Positions 1 to 10,619 of a stretch of DNA of 64,000 nucleotides are shown in pieces. Origin of the DNA: Ascaphus truei (taxonomy: Eukaryota > Chordata > Amphibia > Anura > Ascaphidae). The stretch is taken from the NCBI GenBank assembly GCA_036426205.1, contig CM071571.1:109465257-109529256 (forward strand), given 5' to 3'. Both the position numbers and the translations under genes were made by a program. Numbering within the stretch: position 1 is the stretch's first letter; every line of letters begins with the position of its first letter. The notes beneath the pieces were generated by a model, which worked only from the letters and a program-made list of their open reading frames with translations, searched no databases and was not told the DNA's origin.

Positions 1-798
1 TATTTGGAGTTTTCTTTTATTTATTGATGTTTTTTGGGGGGTGTTTTAATTTGTAATTCTTGTGTTTATATGGTAGTTGCTTTTTTGATTGATGGTAATT
101 TTGCTGTGTTTACTTGTTTATTGTTGTTTTATTTGGTGATTGTTTTGATTGAATTGGATATTGTTGGCAGTTGTTTATTTTTTAGGTTGACCATTGACTG
201 CCATGGTGTTAAATCATGCCCATATTATATCTACAGGCAAAAGGCCAAAGTAGCTATGGGAACAAAACGGAACAACATAACAGGGGACAATATAATAAAC
301 CAAGGGAAAAGAGTGCAAGGGGAATACAAGACAAACAAGAAGGTAGTTGAAGTTTAGCAGAACTGGGAGCCTGATAAAAAGGAGCATGGAAAGTTGCAGT
401 ACTAGGGAAAAATAATTACCTGACTCCTGATCGGTAAACAGAAAGTTGACAAGCAAAGGACTAACAGACTAAGGTGTGCTCCTTTTTCAGCAGAAGCAAG
501 TTTCCCTAATTCTCTCTCTCAGTGGCCAATCTTCAGATGGATTTTGGTAGTGGAGGGGTGGGGTGAATTTGGTCAAAACATTCCACGGAATTCTGGGAAA
601 CGCATTTGGACTGGTTCACCCATCTGTAGTCAAATTGTCACTTGCTTTACTTGCTATGGTGGTTTAGTATCAACAAGATTTATTAAGAAAAGCCTTTTCC
701 ATTAAAAGCAATGTAATTTTCTTGTTTGATTAATCTGGTGCAGTGTTTTTGTTCCAGAGTTGCCTTGGTTTTACAGATGGTAGATTCAATAAATGATC
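1..798. other. no gene recognised; T/G-rich start of window
   Basis: The first 200 bases are strongly T/G-rich. Open frames here are short and show no family signature. Probably an OTOGL intron or upstream DNA. Confidence 0.4.
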
Positions 799-806
799 CA
801 CTAAAG

Positions 807-1189
807 CAGGGCTGCGCAAACTATTGGAGCTATGCCCCCCTGCTTGCTATGCCCCCCTGCTTGCTATGCCCCCCTGCTTGCTCGCCCGGTAGTCGCGCCC
901 CCCTGCCTCGTTTTCCAGCGCCAAATTGTGCCACAGCGTCATTTAACGCCGCATTGCATGGCGACAGGTCGTGTGACGTCACGTCATATGATCCTGCGGC
1001 ATAATTTGATGCTGCGTTGCCATGCCGATGCGTCAGACCACGCATCTGAATCCCAGTAAATGAGTTACAGAGGCCTCACACAATCCCCTGACATTTAATT
1101 TAAATGTCTTGGGGATGAGCGCAGGGCCTCTGCAACTGCCTGCCCCCCCCCCCCCCAGGAAAATCTCGCACCCCCTTTGAGCACACCTG
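807..1189 (+). mobile_element. hAT-type MITE, CAGGGGTGCGCAAAC family, copy 1
   Basis: Ends CAGGGCTGCGCAAAC and GAGCACACCTG; flanks cactaaag/tcctaaag look like a decayed 8-bp target duplication (6 of 8). The interior carries the family's CpG-rich block (gacgtcacgtcatatgatcctg...), the 'tgagttacagaggcctc' segment and a C-run. No coding capacity; short open frames in it are artefacts. Confidence 0.75.
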
Positions 1190-1197
1190 TCCTAAAG

Positions 1198-2270
1198 TAA
1201 ATTGTAATACTTTTTCCTACATATTTCATCAAGAAAGTAACCACTTACCACAATATAAAATGTTTTATGTTAATCTGGTACTTTGCCACATAACGCTCTC
1301 TTCATCTTAAAAATTTACATTGTGCTCTTAATATCCTTGACCAGTGCATTGTAAAATGGAAGAATAATTTCTTTATCTAGGCAAGTAATACTTCTTGCAA
1401 CGCATGCCAGTCTCTGCAGACTTGGCCAGTCCCATTTTGGCACTGAGTAGACATGCTCAATCTATCATTTATCGTTATTACCAAGCTGCTCTCCTACTTG
1501 TACTTGAAATTTCTGCTCCATTGAGCTAGAAAGCTAAGTTTTTGAGTGTGAGCTACTGCCAGGAAACAGCTGTATTGCTCCGATGAAACCCCCGCCCCCA
1601 AAAAAGTATATCCAGTAGTTGTAGTGCAGTGATCCATTGAGTTATGGTTATACTAGTTATACTTTGATAACTGTTAAATGAATATATATCCTATCCACTT
1701 ACCGTGAGATAGCACAACGGCCCATATTTATTAAGCTTTGCTACTCTATAAGGTACCTTAAGTTCTCTTGCCGGAAGACACCTTGCAATTTATTCACTTG
1801 AATTTTCTGTATTGGACCAGATTTAATCAGAGGTGATTAGCCTTTAATAGGTACCAGAAGGTGTAGCACTGATTAGCAACATAGCCCAAAATGCCTTACT
1901 CAAAGTAAGGACAAACAATTATTATTTGAGACATTCACTGCAGTGTGCAGTTGCCCCATCTAATACCGAAGAGGTTAAAGTCTTTAGTACCATTGGGTGA
2001 AACCATTGCAATATGTTACAGGTCTTTTTGGGCAATGAAAAGATGAAACAACCCCTTCATATCTGTAATTGCATTTCTGTCAGCAGATTTTATTTAACAC
2101 CAACTTTGCCAGAGAAAGGGTTTATTGTTACTGCCAACATTTTTTTTTTTTTTGGGGCCTGAAATAAAAAAAAAATGTTTACAAAAGACAGTGATAATCC
2201 TACAATTATTATAAAATAGTTAGACAAAAATAATCTTAGCCATATTGGCTCCATATTGTTTATTACAAAA
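1198..2270. other. unique-looking non-coding DNA
   Basis: No exon-like Cys-rich frame, tRNA or repeat family recognised. Ordinary A/T-rich intergenic or intronic sequence. Confidence 0.35.
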
Positions 2271-2590
2271 AAGGAAAAAATACAGTAGGTAGCATAATAC
2301 CTTTAATTGGACCACCAATTTTATCTATAGTGTAAAGCAGGGGTGCGCACACTTTTTCCCCTGCACCCCCCTGCCTGCTCTCACCCCTGCTCGTGCCCCC
2401 CTCTTACCTTGTCTCTGTAAGCACTGTGCCACCCCCAGAAAATCTTACGTCCCACAGTTTGCGCACCCTTGTGTACAGTACAAACTTTCAAACCTCATAG
2501 GGTTCATCTTCAGGTAGACGTACAGCTACTTGTGAGGTTCGAAAGCTTTTACACTGGCACTTGTTAGTCCAATAAAATGTCTCACACTAC
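2271..2590. mobile_element. retroelement 3'-end-like fragment interrupted by a MITE
   Basis: Segments 'acctttaattggacca' and 'ttagtccaataaaatgtc' resemble the ends of Penelope-like elements (compare 'tattggactaacaattta' at 59380). It is split by the short hAT MITE at 2338-2471. Confidence 0.4.
2338..2471 (+). mobile_element. hAT-type MITE, CAGGGGTG family, short deletion copy
   Basis: 134 bp, CAGGGGTGCGCACACTTTTT to GTTTGCGCACCCTTG. Only the terminal regions remain. Nested inside a retroelement fragment. Confidence 0.7.
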
Positions 2591-3640
2591 TTGTCACGGA
2601 AAACCAGACGATTTACACAGGGATTGCAAACACCAGTCAGAACAAAGGGTTACATAAATGGGGGGTTATTCTGACAGGGGCCAGCACGGAGCAACACATG
2701 CAAAAACATATTTAAAACACCCACCATTAAATAAAATGGGGAAACATAACTTCGGCAGCCAATGAAATAATTCGGGAAAGTGTAGTGAGAGGAGCAACAC
2801 CCATCCCTAACCTCAGGTCTGTAGCCCCGCCTCCTAAACACTAGCAAAGGTCTGCTAGGGATGATGTGCACACATCGCCCAGCAGACTGACGCGCGCACA
2901 CGTGGACGCACGCCCTCCACCTCCTGTCTCTGGCACCCTAAACGAGGCCACGGATTTCCACGTGCCAGATTGATTAGCGCCATCATGTCGCTGAAGAAAA
3001 CCACTCCGCCTTTGTTCCCTGATCAATCCCAGCAGGTGCCCTTCCCACACTGGCCTCTGCACATGCTGCCCTTTGCACTCAGCACCCAAAAGTCATGGCA
3101 AAATGCCCAGAAATAATGAGTAACATTTACAAGCCCCCTAACCCCCCCCCCCCCCCCCCCGATCCCAGGCATAGAAAAGCGGATGTAACCCAGGATCATG
3201 GCTCTGATGCTCAGAAAGTCTCTGATTTAACTCCTCCATGTCCAGAGCTACTTCTGAGGAGCAGTACCACTGCTTTCATGTGTAAGGAAGCACAATGTTT
3301 GCAGTCCTGAGCAGTACCACATCTTATATCTGTTAAAGCGTAACCTTCATAAAATAGAGCAGGCCCCACACAATACACATTGAAATTAAATAAAGTCCGT
3401 ATGCAACATGCCCATCATGAACCCTGATGAGAACGAGCAGCAGGACAGGACTTCATCTTTAATTATGGAAGCACTACTGCCCATTTTGTTACCCTACCTA
3501 TTTCTTCCTTTTTTCATACACAATAACTACACATTGCTAAAGATATTTGTTGATGTTGTTTAAAAGAAGAGCCTGTGTATGCTGCCACTATTCACATTTA
3601 TATACAAGTTTTGAAGTGAAAAGCTTTAACACTCTTTTAG
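2591..3640. other. no gene recognised; contains a poly-C run
   Basis: Moderately GC-rich DNA with a C-run near 3140-3160. Short open frames are proline-rich or of low complexity and match nothing I know. Confidence 0.35.
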
Positions 3641-3645
3641 GACAC

Positions 3646-4132
3646 TGTAAGAGATGTGTGCAGAGGTACATTTAATGGAAACCGATTTAGGGTGAAATTT
3701 AATCCTGGCTTTATTTAGCCTGTTCCTATAACAACGCAAAACATACAAAAAGAAACTAAATAAACAAACACCTACTCCTATTCAGGAGTCTGACTAAACA
3801 TCTACTCCTGCCCTTTCTAACTGGGTGGCTAGCTAAGCTGGTTACCACCCCAAACATATATTCATACAACAGTCCAACAAGAAAGTCTCTTATCTGTTTC
3901 TGTTGCTGTAGGGGAAGGCCTCTCTGCTCTCCTGGGTCAGCACCCTGGTGTGCTATGGAGTGTCTCTCTGCTCAGTCCTCCTCCTCTGTCAGCACACTTG
4001 TGTGCTAAGGAAATCTCCTGGCATTTTCCCCAAAGAGGCTTTTTTAGAGTTCTAATTAGCCAGCTGGAGTTAACAAGCTCCCTTCTTGATTTAGAGGCAG
4101 TTTTTCTTAAACAGGGATATGTCCCTGTTACA
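3646..4132 (-). repeat. LTR (3' LTR of family copy 1)
   Basis: TGTAAGAG...CTGTTACA on the plus strand, the partner of 8015-8508 with only scattered differences. On the minus strand it starts TGTAACAGGGACATATCCC and carries AATAAAGCC near its end, like the solo LTR at 18297. Confidence 0.85.
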
Positions 4133-4145
4133 TACCTCCCCTGTT
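4133..4145 (-). other. polypurine tract of LTR element copy 1
   Basis: Minus strand aacaggggaggta immediately before the 3' LTR, the usual plus-strand primer site of reverse transcription. The same tract stands before the LTR of the copy at 22273-25199. Confidence 0.7.
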
Positions 4146-6683
4146 TGTGGGAAGCTCGGGCTTACCACGGCTAAAGCCCATCCTTTCACTCTCACTCGGG
4201 ATATCCCTGCAGCTCGAATAAGAGTGGATGGAGGATGAGAACCCTCAATCCTGCTGGGATTGGAGCCCTTACTCCAGGCTAGTAATGTCTCCTCCAGAAG
4301 GTGCTTGAGATCAACACTCCTCAGTCGCTCGAGGAGGACTTTTTCCAAGCACAGTCTTTCTTTTGACTGCTTGGTCACGAGTTTTCCCTTGCTTTGGGCG
4401 ATCCTTTCTTCCCTGAGTCTATGGTGACCACCTGCATCGGATTCTGTAGTCATAATCACGGGTGATTCAATCTGGGCGGAGTTTTTATCCATACTGGTTT
4501 GACTCCTGTGGCATCTCAGTTTGGTAGTTACCTAGTGTTGTACCTGTATAGGTGTGAACACCAAAACAGTTCTGCCTCAATCTAGCCAAAGACTGTATCT
4601 TTCTAGCGGCTCTTTCCATTGTGAGGACTCTGGCTTGGGCCATGGGGCGCAATAGCATGACTGTATTGGTATTGTGCTTCTCAGTCGTAATTTGGTTCTT
4701 CTTTCCTGAATTGTGTGGAAAGCCGATCAAAGTACTGAGATTGCATTGCGCTTATAGCAACGACAGCTTGCTTGGTTGTGATGTGTTGTTATGTAGGACC
4801 TGTATCTGGATTGAATCACACCAGCAGCTTCCTTCATTTCTTTGTAGTATCTTTGCTGCAGACACTTCCTAACATGTGACTGGAGTAAAATGACACATTG
4901 ATTCAAATATTCATAGTTCTCATTCTCCATATGGATTGGAGCAGACAGGCTGCTTTATTCTGGGGATTTAGCTCAGGAATGCGCAAACTGGGGGGATTTT
5001 TTTGGGGGGGGGGCACGGGTGGTTGTAGAGGTCCTGCGCTCTTTCCAAAGGCATTTAAATGAAATGCCGGGGGATGGCGCGAGAACTCTGCAACCTCTAC
5101 TTACTGAGAGGTTCAGCTGACTTCAGGACGTGTGATCATGGCAACGCAACGTCAAATGACGCCGCGGGGTCATGTGATATCATGGTTGCCATGGTAACAT
5201 GACGTTAAAACGGAGGAGAGCAGGCAGGGGGGGCGCAGCAAGAAAAGTTTGTGCACCCCTGATTTAACCAATGAGTTTTCATTCCACTGTAGGTAGCCTG
5301 TATGGTGAGCGCTGCAGAGCGTTTGCGCAGATTCCATTCTCTTTCCCACCTTGCTTTGTAGTATTTTTGAATGACTCTGATGCTTTTATTACTTTTTAAC
5401 AAGTTTAGCACTTGCTTCAGTTTCTGGGCCTTCTCGCGCTCCCTCTCATACTGAGTCACCTGGCCTCTAAGCTTGGCCTCCAGTGAAGCTCTGGTGTTGC
5501 TCAGGGTAGCCTTCAGTTTCACATGTTGCTCTGCAAGGACATACTTGGCTCTCAGACGTTCCTGTAGCACTTTTACTTCTTTAACAGCCTGCAGATTTTC
5601 TTCCGGCAGAGTTTGCTGCTTCTCCTCGGTATTCTGTAGGTGCATACGCAGACCTTGCTGCTGGCCCCGCAGTATCCGCTCCGCTTGTGTGCATTGCTCC
5701 AATGCTTCTAACTTTTCATCTTCCAATAGTTTCTTTATTTTTTTTTTAGCTCATGCAGTTTTTTATTGACGTTGTCAGTCAAATCAGAATTTTCTTCTTT
5801 CATCCTTGTATTTTCTCATTTTAGTCTCTACAATATCCATAGCTTCCTTGTAGTCCTCCTTCCATTTACGCACTTTTGAGTTGAGACTCCAGGTCTCCTG
5901 GCGTGAGACTTCTATCTCTAGGTTGAGGGTGTGAAGCTCCTTCTGAGAGACTTTAAGGTCCATACTAAGACAGAGGACAGCTTTTTGAGAGATGTCCAGC
6001 TCCTCGGCGAGACTCAGAAGTTCTTTTTTAGAGACTTCCAGTTCTGTGCGGCAACTGCTGATCTCTTGGTGTGAGGCATCCAGCTCCATGCAGAGAGTAT
6101 GAACCTCATTCTGGGAGACTTCGAACTCTTTATGGCAATTTCAAACCTCTTGCTGAGAGAGACTAATCTCTTTCAGTGCCTGCTCATACTTCTGTTTTAT
6201 CTTAGCAATCATTCTATCAAAATTGCTCTGATTTTCCACCATGGTGGCATTAGTAGCATTCACAGTATGTAGATCAGTCTTTAGATTCTCCAATTCGGTC
6301 CTGGCCAAAGAGTAAATTGCGAGCACAGTCTTCTGTAGCTCAGAATTATTTTCTCTCTCCAGTTTCAATTGTTCTCGGAGCAGATCACAATTATGCCTGG
6401 CAGCTTGCAGTGTATCTTCAAGGCTGGTCAAGGGATTGTCACTTTTTGGTTCTGGCTCCGCTTCCCTGGTATAGTTTAAGGTTTTTTCACTGTCAGTACC
6501 AGACAGACACTTCTTTGGGGTACATGACTTCTGCTTTAGGCCCTCTGGATATTCTGTCATCCGCGGGATGAATTCTCTATTTTCTCTTGGCTGCAGGGCA
6601 TTTTGCCCCCCTTTTTCTTCACGCAATCTGCGGACGTGTCTGTGCCTTCTCCGGTAAGGGAAAAACCACTTTTCTTTTCTCAC
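4140..6683 (-). pseudogene. coiled-coil + IQ-motif protein of LTR element copy 1 (broken)
   Basis: Minus-strand frames 6683-6141, 6089-5784, 5726-5266, about 4930-4730 and 4730-4140 are parts of one protein. They are separated by an in-frame TGA near 6141, frameshifts near 5790 and an inserted MITE. The coiled coil has 14-residue repeats ([35 protein letters not shown]). After it come IQ-like motifs: SIRVIQKYYKARWE, AALTIQATYSG, CVILLQSHVRKCLQ, AGVIQSRYRSYI, AARKIQSLARLRQ. IQ motifs bind calmodulin-like proteins in myosins and ASPM. The C-terminus ([17 protein letters not shown]) is shared with the copy at 23068. I do not recognise the family. Confidence 0.7.
4974..5261 (-). mobile_element. 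hAT-type MITE, CAGGGGTG family, inserted in LTR element copy 1
   Basis: From CAGGAATGCGCAAAC to GTTTGTGCACCCCTG, with the family's CpG-rich core in reverse orientation. Flanks atttagct/atttaacc are a decayed 8-bp duplication (6 of 8). It interrupts the IQ-motif region, so it is younger than the LTR element. Confidence 0.75.
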
Positions 6684-6691
6684 CTTTTTGT

Positions 6692-7534
6692 TTAGGACAT
6701 CTCCATCCCATCAGGTATACTGGGGTCTCCTTCTTTATTTGAATCTTCAGAAGTTTCACAGTGTCCGTCATGCTTTCCTTGTAGTTGCGTTAGGTGGCGT
6801 AAATATTCAGCTATCTTCTGCTCCCGCTCTTGCTCCTGCAGATCGACTTCATCATCATAGAGACCGGTCTTTTCGGTGTGTACCAAGTTCAGGCACCTCC
6901 ACCATCCTAGGGGTGTTTTGTGGGTGTGATTCGGTTCGGGTCCCACATACGAGATATCTTCATCTTTATCACTATCCTTATAGAATCGGAAGGGCCACTC
7001 TTCCGTGGAGTTGGGTTCATTACAGGAATGCCACATCTTGTCCTCCATTTTGGTGGTGTTAGGTGTATTTTTCTTTTCTTGACCTCGGGAGGCGCTATTG
7101 CAGCTGTTTTCACTGTATTCACTTGAACCCAAGCTGGTAGTCCTACAGGTGGGCAAACTTCACTTGCAGAGTTCGTAGCTCTCACAGGCGTCTCTGTAGA
7201 CTTTTTCTTCTTCTTTACTTTTGCAGATTCTGAGACCAGCAGTACTGTGCACACATTCTTTCTCTTTATCATCAGTGGTACTGATCGTGCCCTCCTTAAA
7301 GAAAACTTCTGCAATTTCCTTGTGACCACAGCGCACTGCTTGCTGCTGCAGTTCCTTGGCACGGTGAAAAAAATATTCCACTGGCTACTGCCCTTTTTCT
7401 GGGGCCACATAGGCATCCTCATCAGAATAAGGTCTGAAGGGACACAGTTCCGTGTGACTGGGCTCTTTACACAAGGAACAATTTTTTTCCCCCATTCTTG
7501 CAGAGTCTGTATTTAACTTCAGCTGGGCGGTCAT
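6692..7534 (-). pseudogene. Cys/His-rich ORF of LTR element copy 1 (two in-frame stops)
   Basis: A minus-strand frame from ATG at 7534 to TAA at 6692 with one TAG and one TGA inside. Starts MTAQLKLNTDSARMGEKN, then CSLCKEPSHTELCPF, a C-x2-C-x4-H-x3-C pattern close to a zinc knuckle. A diverged second copy of this module (HSCNEPNSTEEWPFRFYKD) follows about 150 residues later, so the region seems internally duplicated. A +1 shift links it to the coiled-coil frame. It may be a gag-like N-terminal part, but there is no capsid signature that I can name. Confidence 0.6.
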
Positions 7535-7586
7535 TTTAAAAACCCAAGTTTTCTTTCCCCTCTCTCTTCACAAGTGGTGAGATGGA

Positions 7587-7787
7587 CTCAGGTTCAATTC
7601 CCAGTGTCGGCTCCTTGTGACCTTGGGCAAGTCACTTTATCTCCCTGGGCCTCTGGCTCAAAAAATCGATTGTAAGCTCCACGTGGCTGGGACCTGTGCC
7701 TGCAAAAGTGTACATAAAACTAGCAGCGTTATACAAGAACATGTTATTATTATTATTTTTATTACAGCATCAGTTCCTTGTGTGGGT
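7587..7787 (+). mobile_element. tRNA-derived SINE, 5'-truncated
   Basis: Begins at the box-B part ggttcaattcccagtg, then tcggctccttgtgacc, and ends in attattattatt. Inserted in LTR element copy 1. Same family as 10203-10455, 32288-32425 and 39903-40143. Confidence 0.75.
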
Positions 7788-7996
7788 CACCATATGTTGC
7801 ATTCCTCCCAGTCCAACTGTGGCATTGTGGATTTCTCCAGTGCAGTGTAGCATTTGTCCTGCCTGTGTAGCCCTTTAATTCTGGTCACTTCTGCATGTGA
7901 TTCTTTGATTTTTGCAGGACCTGTATGCAGGCAAAAGCGCAAAAATTCACGGGCAGTCTCCAAGGCCCATTTGAAATTCAAGGGCCACCTCTCATC

Positions 7997-8012
7997 CCAA
8001 CTTCTGACACCA
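7997..8012 (-). other. primer-binding-site-like sequence, LTR element copy 1
   Basis: Minus strand tggtgtcagaagttgg, two bases inside the 5' LTR. Begins TGG as expected for pairing with a tRNA CCA end. The equivalent in the plus-strand copy is tggtgtccgaagtgag at 22395. Confidence 0.65.
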
Positions 8013-8014
8013 TA

Positions 8015-8508
8015 TGTAAGGGATGTGTGCAGAGGTACATTTAATGGAGACCAATTAGGGTGAAATTTAATCCTGGCTTTATTGAGCCTGTTCCTTTTAC
8101 AAGGCAAAACATATAAAATGAAACAAAATAAACAAACACCTACTCCTATTCAGGAGTCTGACTAAACATCTACTCCTGCCCCTTCTAACTGGGTGGCTAG
8201 TTACTGGCTGGTTACCACCCCAAACATGTATTCATACAACAGTCCAACAAGAAAGTCTCTTATCTGTTTCTGTTGCTATAGGGGAAGGCCTCTCTGCTCT
8301 CCTGGGTCAGCAAGCGGGTGTGCTATGGAGTGTCTCTCTGCTCAGTCCTCCTCCTCTGTCAGCACCCTCTGTGTGCTAAGGAAATCTCCTGGTATTTTCC
8401 CCCAGGAGGCTTTTTTTGAGCTCTAATTAGCCAGCCTGTCTGCAATTAACCAGCTCCCTGCTGGATTTAGAGGCAGTTTTTCTTAAACAGGGATAAGTCC
8501 TTGTTACA
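8015..8508 (-). repeat. LTR (5' LTR of family copy 1)
   Basis: TGTAAGGG...TTGTTACA on the plus strand, direct repeat of 3646-4132. Differences are single bases and small indels, so the insertion is not very recent. Confidence 0.85.
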
Positions 8509-8547
8509 GATACCCACTCGCTGTTTTTTGTTTTGCATTGCTTAAGG

Positions 8548-8873
8548 CAGGGGTGAGCAAACTTGTGGTGCTGCGCTCCCCTACCTGCTCTCCCCCAGTG
8601 CTCACACCACCCGTTTCCTTTGTGCCGGTGTCGAATGACACCGCGAGGTCCTGTGAATCACGTCACTTGACCACACTGCATCCTTTGACGACGTGTTGCC
8701 ATGGCGACTCCTCGCCCGAAGCCGGCTGAATCAAGGTAAATGAGTTACAGAGGCCTCCCTCAGTCCCCCGCGCATTTAATTTAATTTAAATGCCTTGTGC
8801 AAGAGCACGGGGGCTCTGTAACCGCTGTGTCCCCCCCAAAAAACATTGCACCTCCCAGTATGTGCACCCCTTG
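8548..8873 (+). mobile_element. hAT-type MITE, CAGGGGTG family, copy 4
   Basis: CAGGGGTGAGCAAACTTGTG to GTGCACCCCTTG. Flanks gcttaagg and ctttaagg agree in 7 of 8 bases, a clear hAT-type target duplication. Confidence 0.8.
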
Positions 8874-8876
8874 CTT

Positions 8877-9290
8877 TAAGGAATCAGACCTTTAAAACAG
8901 CAGTCCAAGCTGCTATTTTTTTTTTATATTATTTTTTCCCCCTTTAGTATGTGCATCAGTATAATCAACACAATAAGTAATTAGCCAAGTTGCCGATCGA
9001 TCCATTCCCCTGTGATCGATTGGTGAAGATTCAGCTTGGGTGTTCACTAAATGGCTGCAGCAGAGTATTGACTCAACATCTGTGACTTTGTAAATGGTTG
9101 CTATAGAAAAAAAAGGCTTGTTACATAATACAGTAAAAATGTAATTCAGAGATGTTTAAAAAAAATGTTACAAGTATTTTCTCATAGTACAGAACTGATT
9201 TATTATTAAAGAAAACTAAACAAAACAAAAAAACATACATGTTGGATATTGCTTGGTCTGCAGCTTTAATGGTCCAGTAAAGTTCAAATG
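8877..9290 (-). repeat. dispersed repeat shared with 53080-53660
   Basis: Contains aacagcagtccaagctgct near one end and the motifs gttgccgatcgatcc, gtaaatggttgctatag, gtacagaactgatttatt and ggatattgcttggtctgcag. All reappear in reverse orientation at 53080-53660. Probably a non-autonomous DNA element; class not determined. Confidence 0.6.
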
Positions 9291-9379
9291 CATTTTCTCT
9301 TGATAATTAAACACATATCTTTAATGTATTATAGGTACTGTAGAAACTAAGATGACAAGAGTGTCGCTCGATGTTGTGA

Positions 9380-9790
9380 TTGGATCACTATCACAGAGAT
9401 ACTCCCGTCCCATTCAATGTAAATTTCCATGTGATAGTGCACAAATGCAGTTCAATGAATAATCCTCTAAATGGGGAAGAGTTTATTAGTAAACTGTTTT
9501 TTCCCCCCTGCGCCAGATATCTGGGTCTATTTGCAAAAGTTTCCGGGCTGCAAAAGTATGGCAAATCCAGTGCAAAAGACAGAGCCATATTCATCAATGA
9601 AAATAAATCCCATTGAAAGCAGTGGGGGTTTTTCCTTTGATAAATCTGGTGCAATTCTTTTGCGCAGCCTTTGCCCCAATTCTGCAGCCAGGAGACTTTA
9701 GTATACACCCCCCCATTAAGTTTCTACAAATTTGCATTTTTAAGAACTTACATTTTTTGAATGTGCCATTTTTTTCTATCTTGTCCATGG
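9380..9790. repeat. 'tttactaaagtctcc' type dispersed repeat
   Basis: Contains aaatctggtgcaattctttt and tctgcagccaggagacttt. Related pieces occur at 9915-9980, 49733-49790, 52735-52910 and 54965-55050. Non-coding; open frames across it are not gene-like. Confidence 0.45.
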
Positions 9791-10202
9791 GTTTTTAAGT
9801 TTTGCATTACTAATGTGCAAAAAGATAAGTACAATTTGTACATTTTGATGTCGTTTAAAAAAATAAACTGAAAACCCATCTCTACAATTTTGCTTACCTA
9901 GTAATAGAAACACACGGAGTTATTTACTAAAGTCTCCAAGCTACAAAGCTGGGAAAAGCAGAACAAAAGGATCACATGAGGAAAAGTTTCAATTGCTTTC
10001 CGTAGGATTTCTTTTCTTCGATTGATCTGCTGCCGGGTTTTTTCAGCCCCCCCCAAAAAAGACTGCATCTTATTACTGCAATTTCATGATGGAAATCATC
10101 AAGATTGCTTTAATTATTTGCCGGCTGCAATATTTTACATATAGTCGTGATGCAGGATTTAATGTATTTAAATAATGCGTTTATTGCCCATCGCGATCGC
10201 AT

Positions 10203-10455
10203 TAATGATAATAATAGCATGTTCTTGTATAGCGCTGCTAGTTTTACGTAGCGCTTTACAGAGACATTTTGCAGGCACAAGTCCCTGCCCCGTGGAGGTT
10301 ACAATCTATGTTTTTGGTGCCTGAGGCACAGAGAGATAAAGTGACCTGCCCAAGATCACAAGGAGCCGACACCAGGAATTGAACTAGGCTCCCCTGCTTC
10401 AAACTCAGTGTCAGTCAGTGTCTTTATTCACTGAGGCACTTCTTCTCCACAATAA
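10203..10455 (-). mobile_element. tRNA-derived SINE, near full length
   Basis: Reverse-oriented copy: agcatgttcttgtatagcgc at its 3' end, then ggagccgacaccaggaattgaac (box B complement), then the tRNA-like head ending gcctcagtgaataa. Box A (agctcagtgag) and box B (ggttcaattcccggtg) are visible in the family as a whole. Confidence 0.8.
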
Positions 10456-10510
10456 TAAATATTATAATATAATAATATAAATAATAAATAATAATAATAA
10501 AATTTCTATC
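10440..10510. repeat. A/T-rich (taa)n-like low-complexity tract
   Basis: Imperfect aataataaatattataat repeats next to the SINE. Confidence 0.7.
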
Positions 10511-10549
10511 ATAGGCTTTTGTAATATGTATTATTACAGAACCCTATGG

Positions 10550-10612
10550 TAGAAATAATATTAACCCCTTTGATGCCTGTGGCTACCAAGGTTGACATCA
10601 AAGGGGTTACAA
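10550..10612. repeat. imperfect palindrome (taacccctttgat)
   Basis: ttaacccctttgatgcc pairs with gacatcaaaggggtta about 20 bases on. Same style as the palindromes at 21.3-22.2 kb. Confidence 0.6.
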
Positions 10613-10619
10613 AAATCAC

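Larger units (their letters stand above)
3646..8508 (-). mobile_element. non-autonomous LTR retrotransposon carrying a coiled-coil/IQ protein (family copy 1)
   Basis: Two direct repeats of about 490 bp with TG...CA ends (3646-4132 and 8015-8508) flank a 3.9 kb interior. Flanking gacac and gatac form a 5-bp target duplication with one mismatch. On the minus strand the order is 5' LTR, PBS-like tggtgtcagaagttgg, a Cys/His-rich ORF, a long coiled coil, IQ-like motifs, a polypurine tract and 3' LTR. No protease, reverse transcriptase, RNase H or integrase motifs are visible, so it depends on another element for movement. A CAGGGGTG MITE (4974-5261) and a SINE (about 7587-7787) have inserted later. 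Confidence 0.82.

Noticed and set aside
7587..7787. Functional tRNA gene
   Set aside because: Only box-B-like sequence followed by a SINE body. No complete cloverleaf here or in the other three copies.
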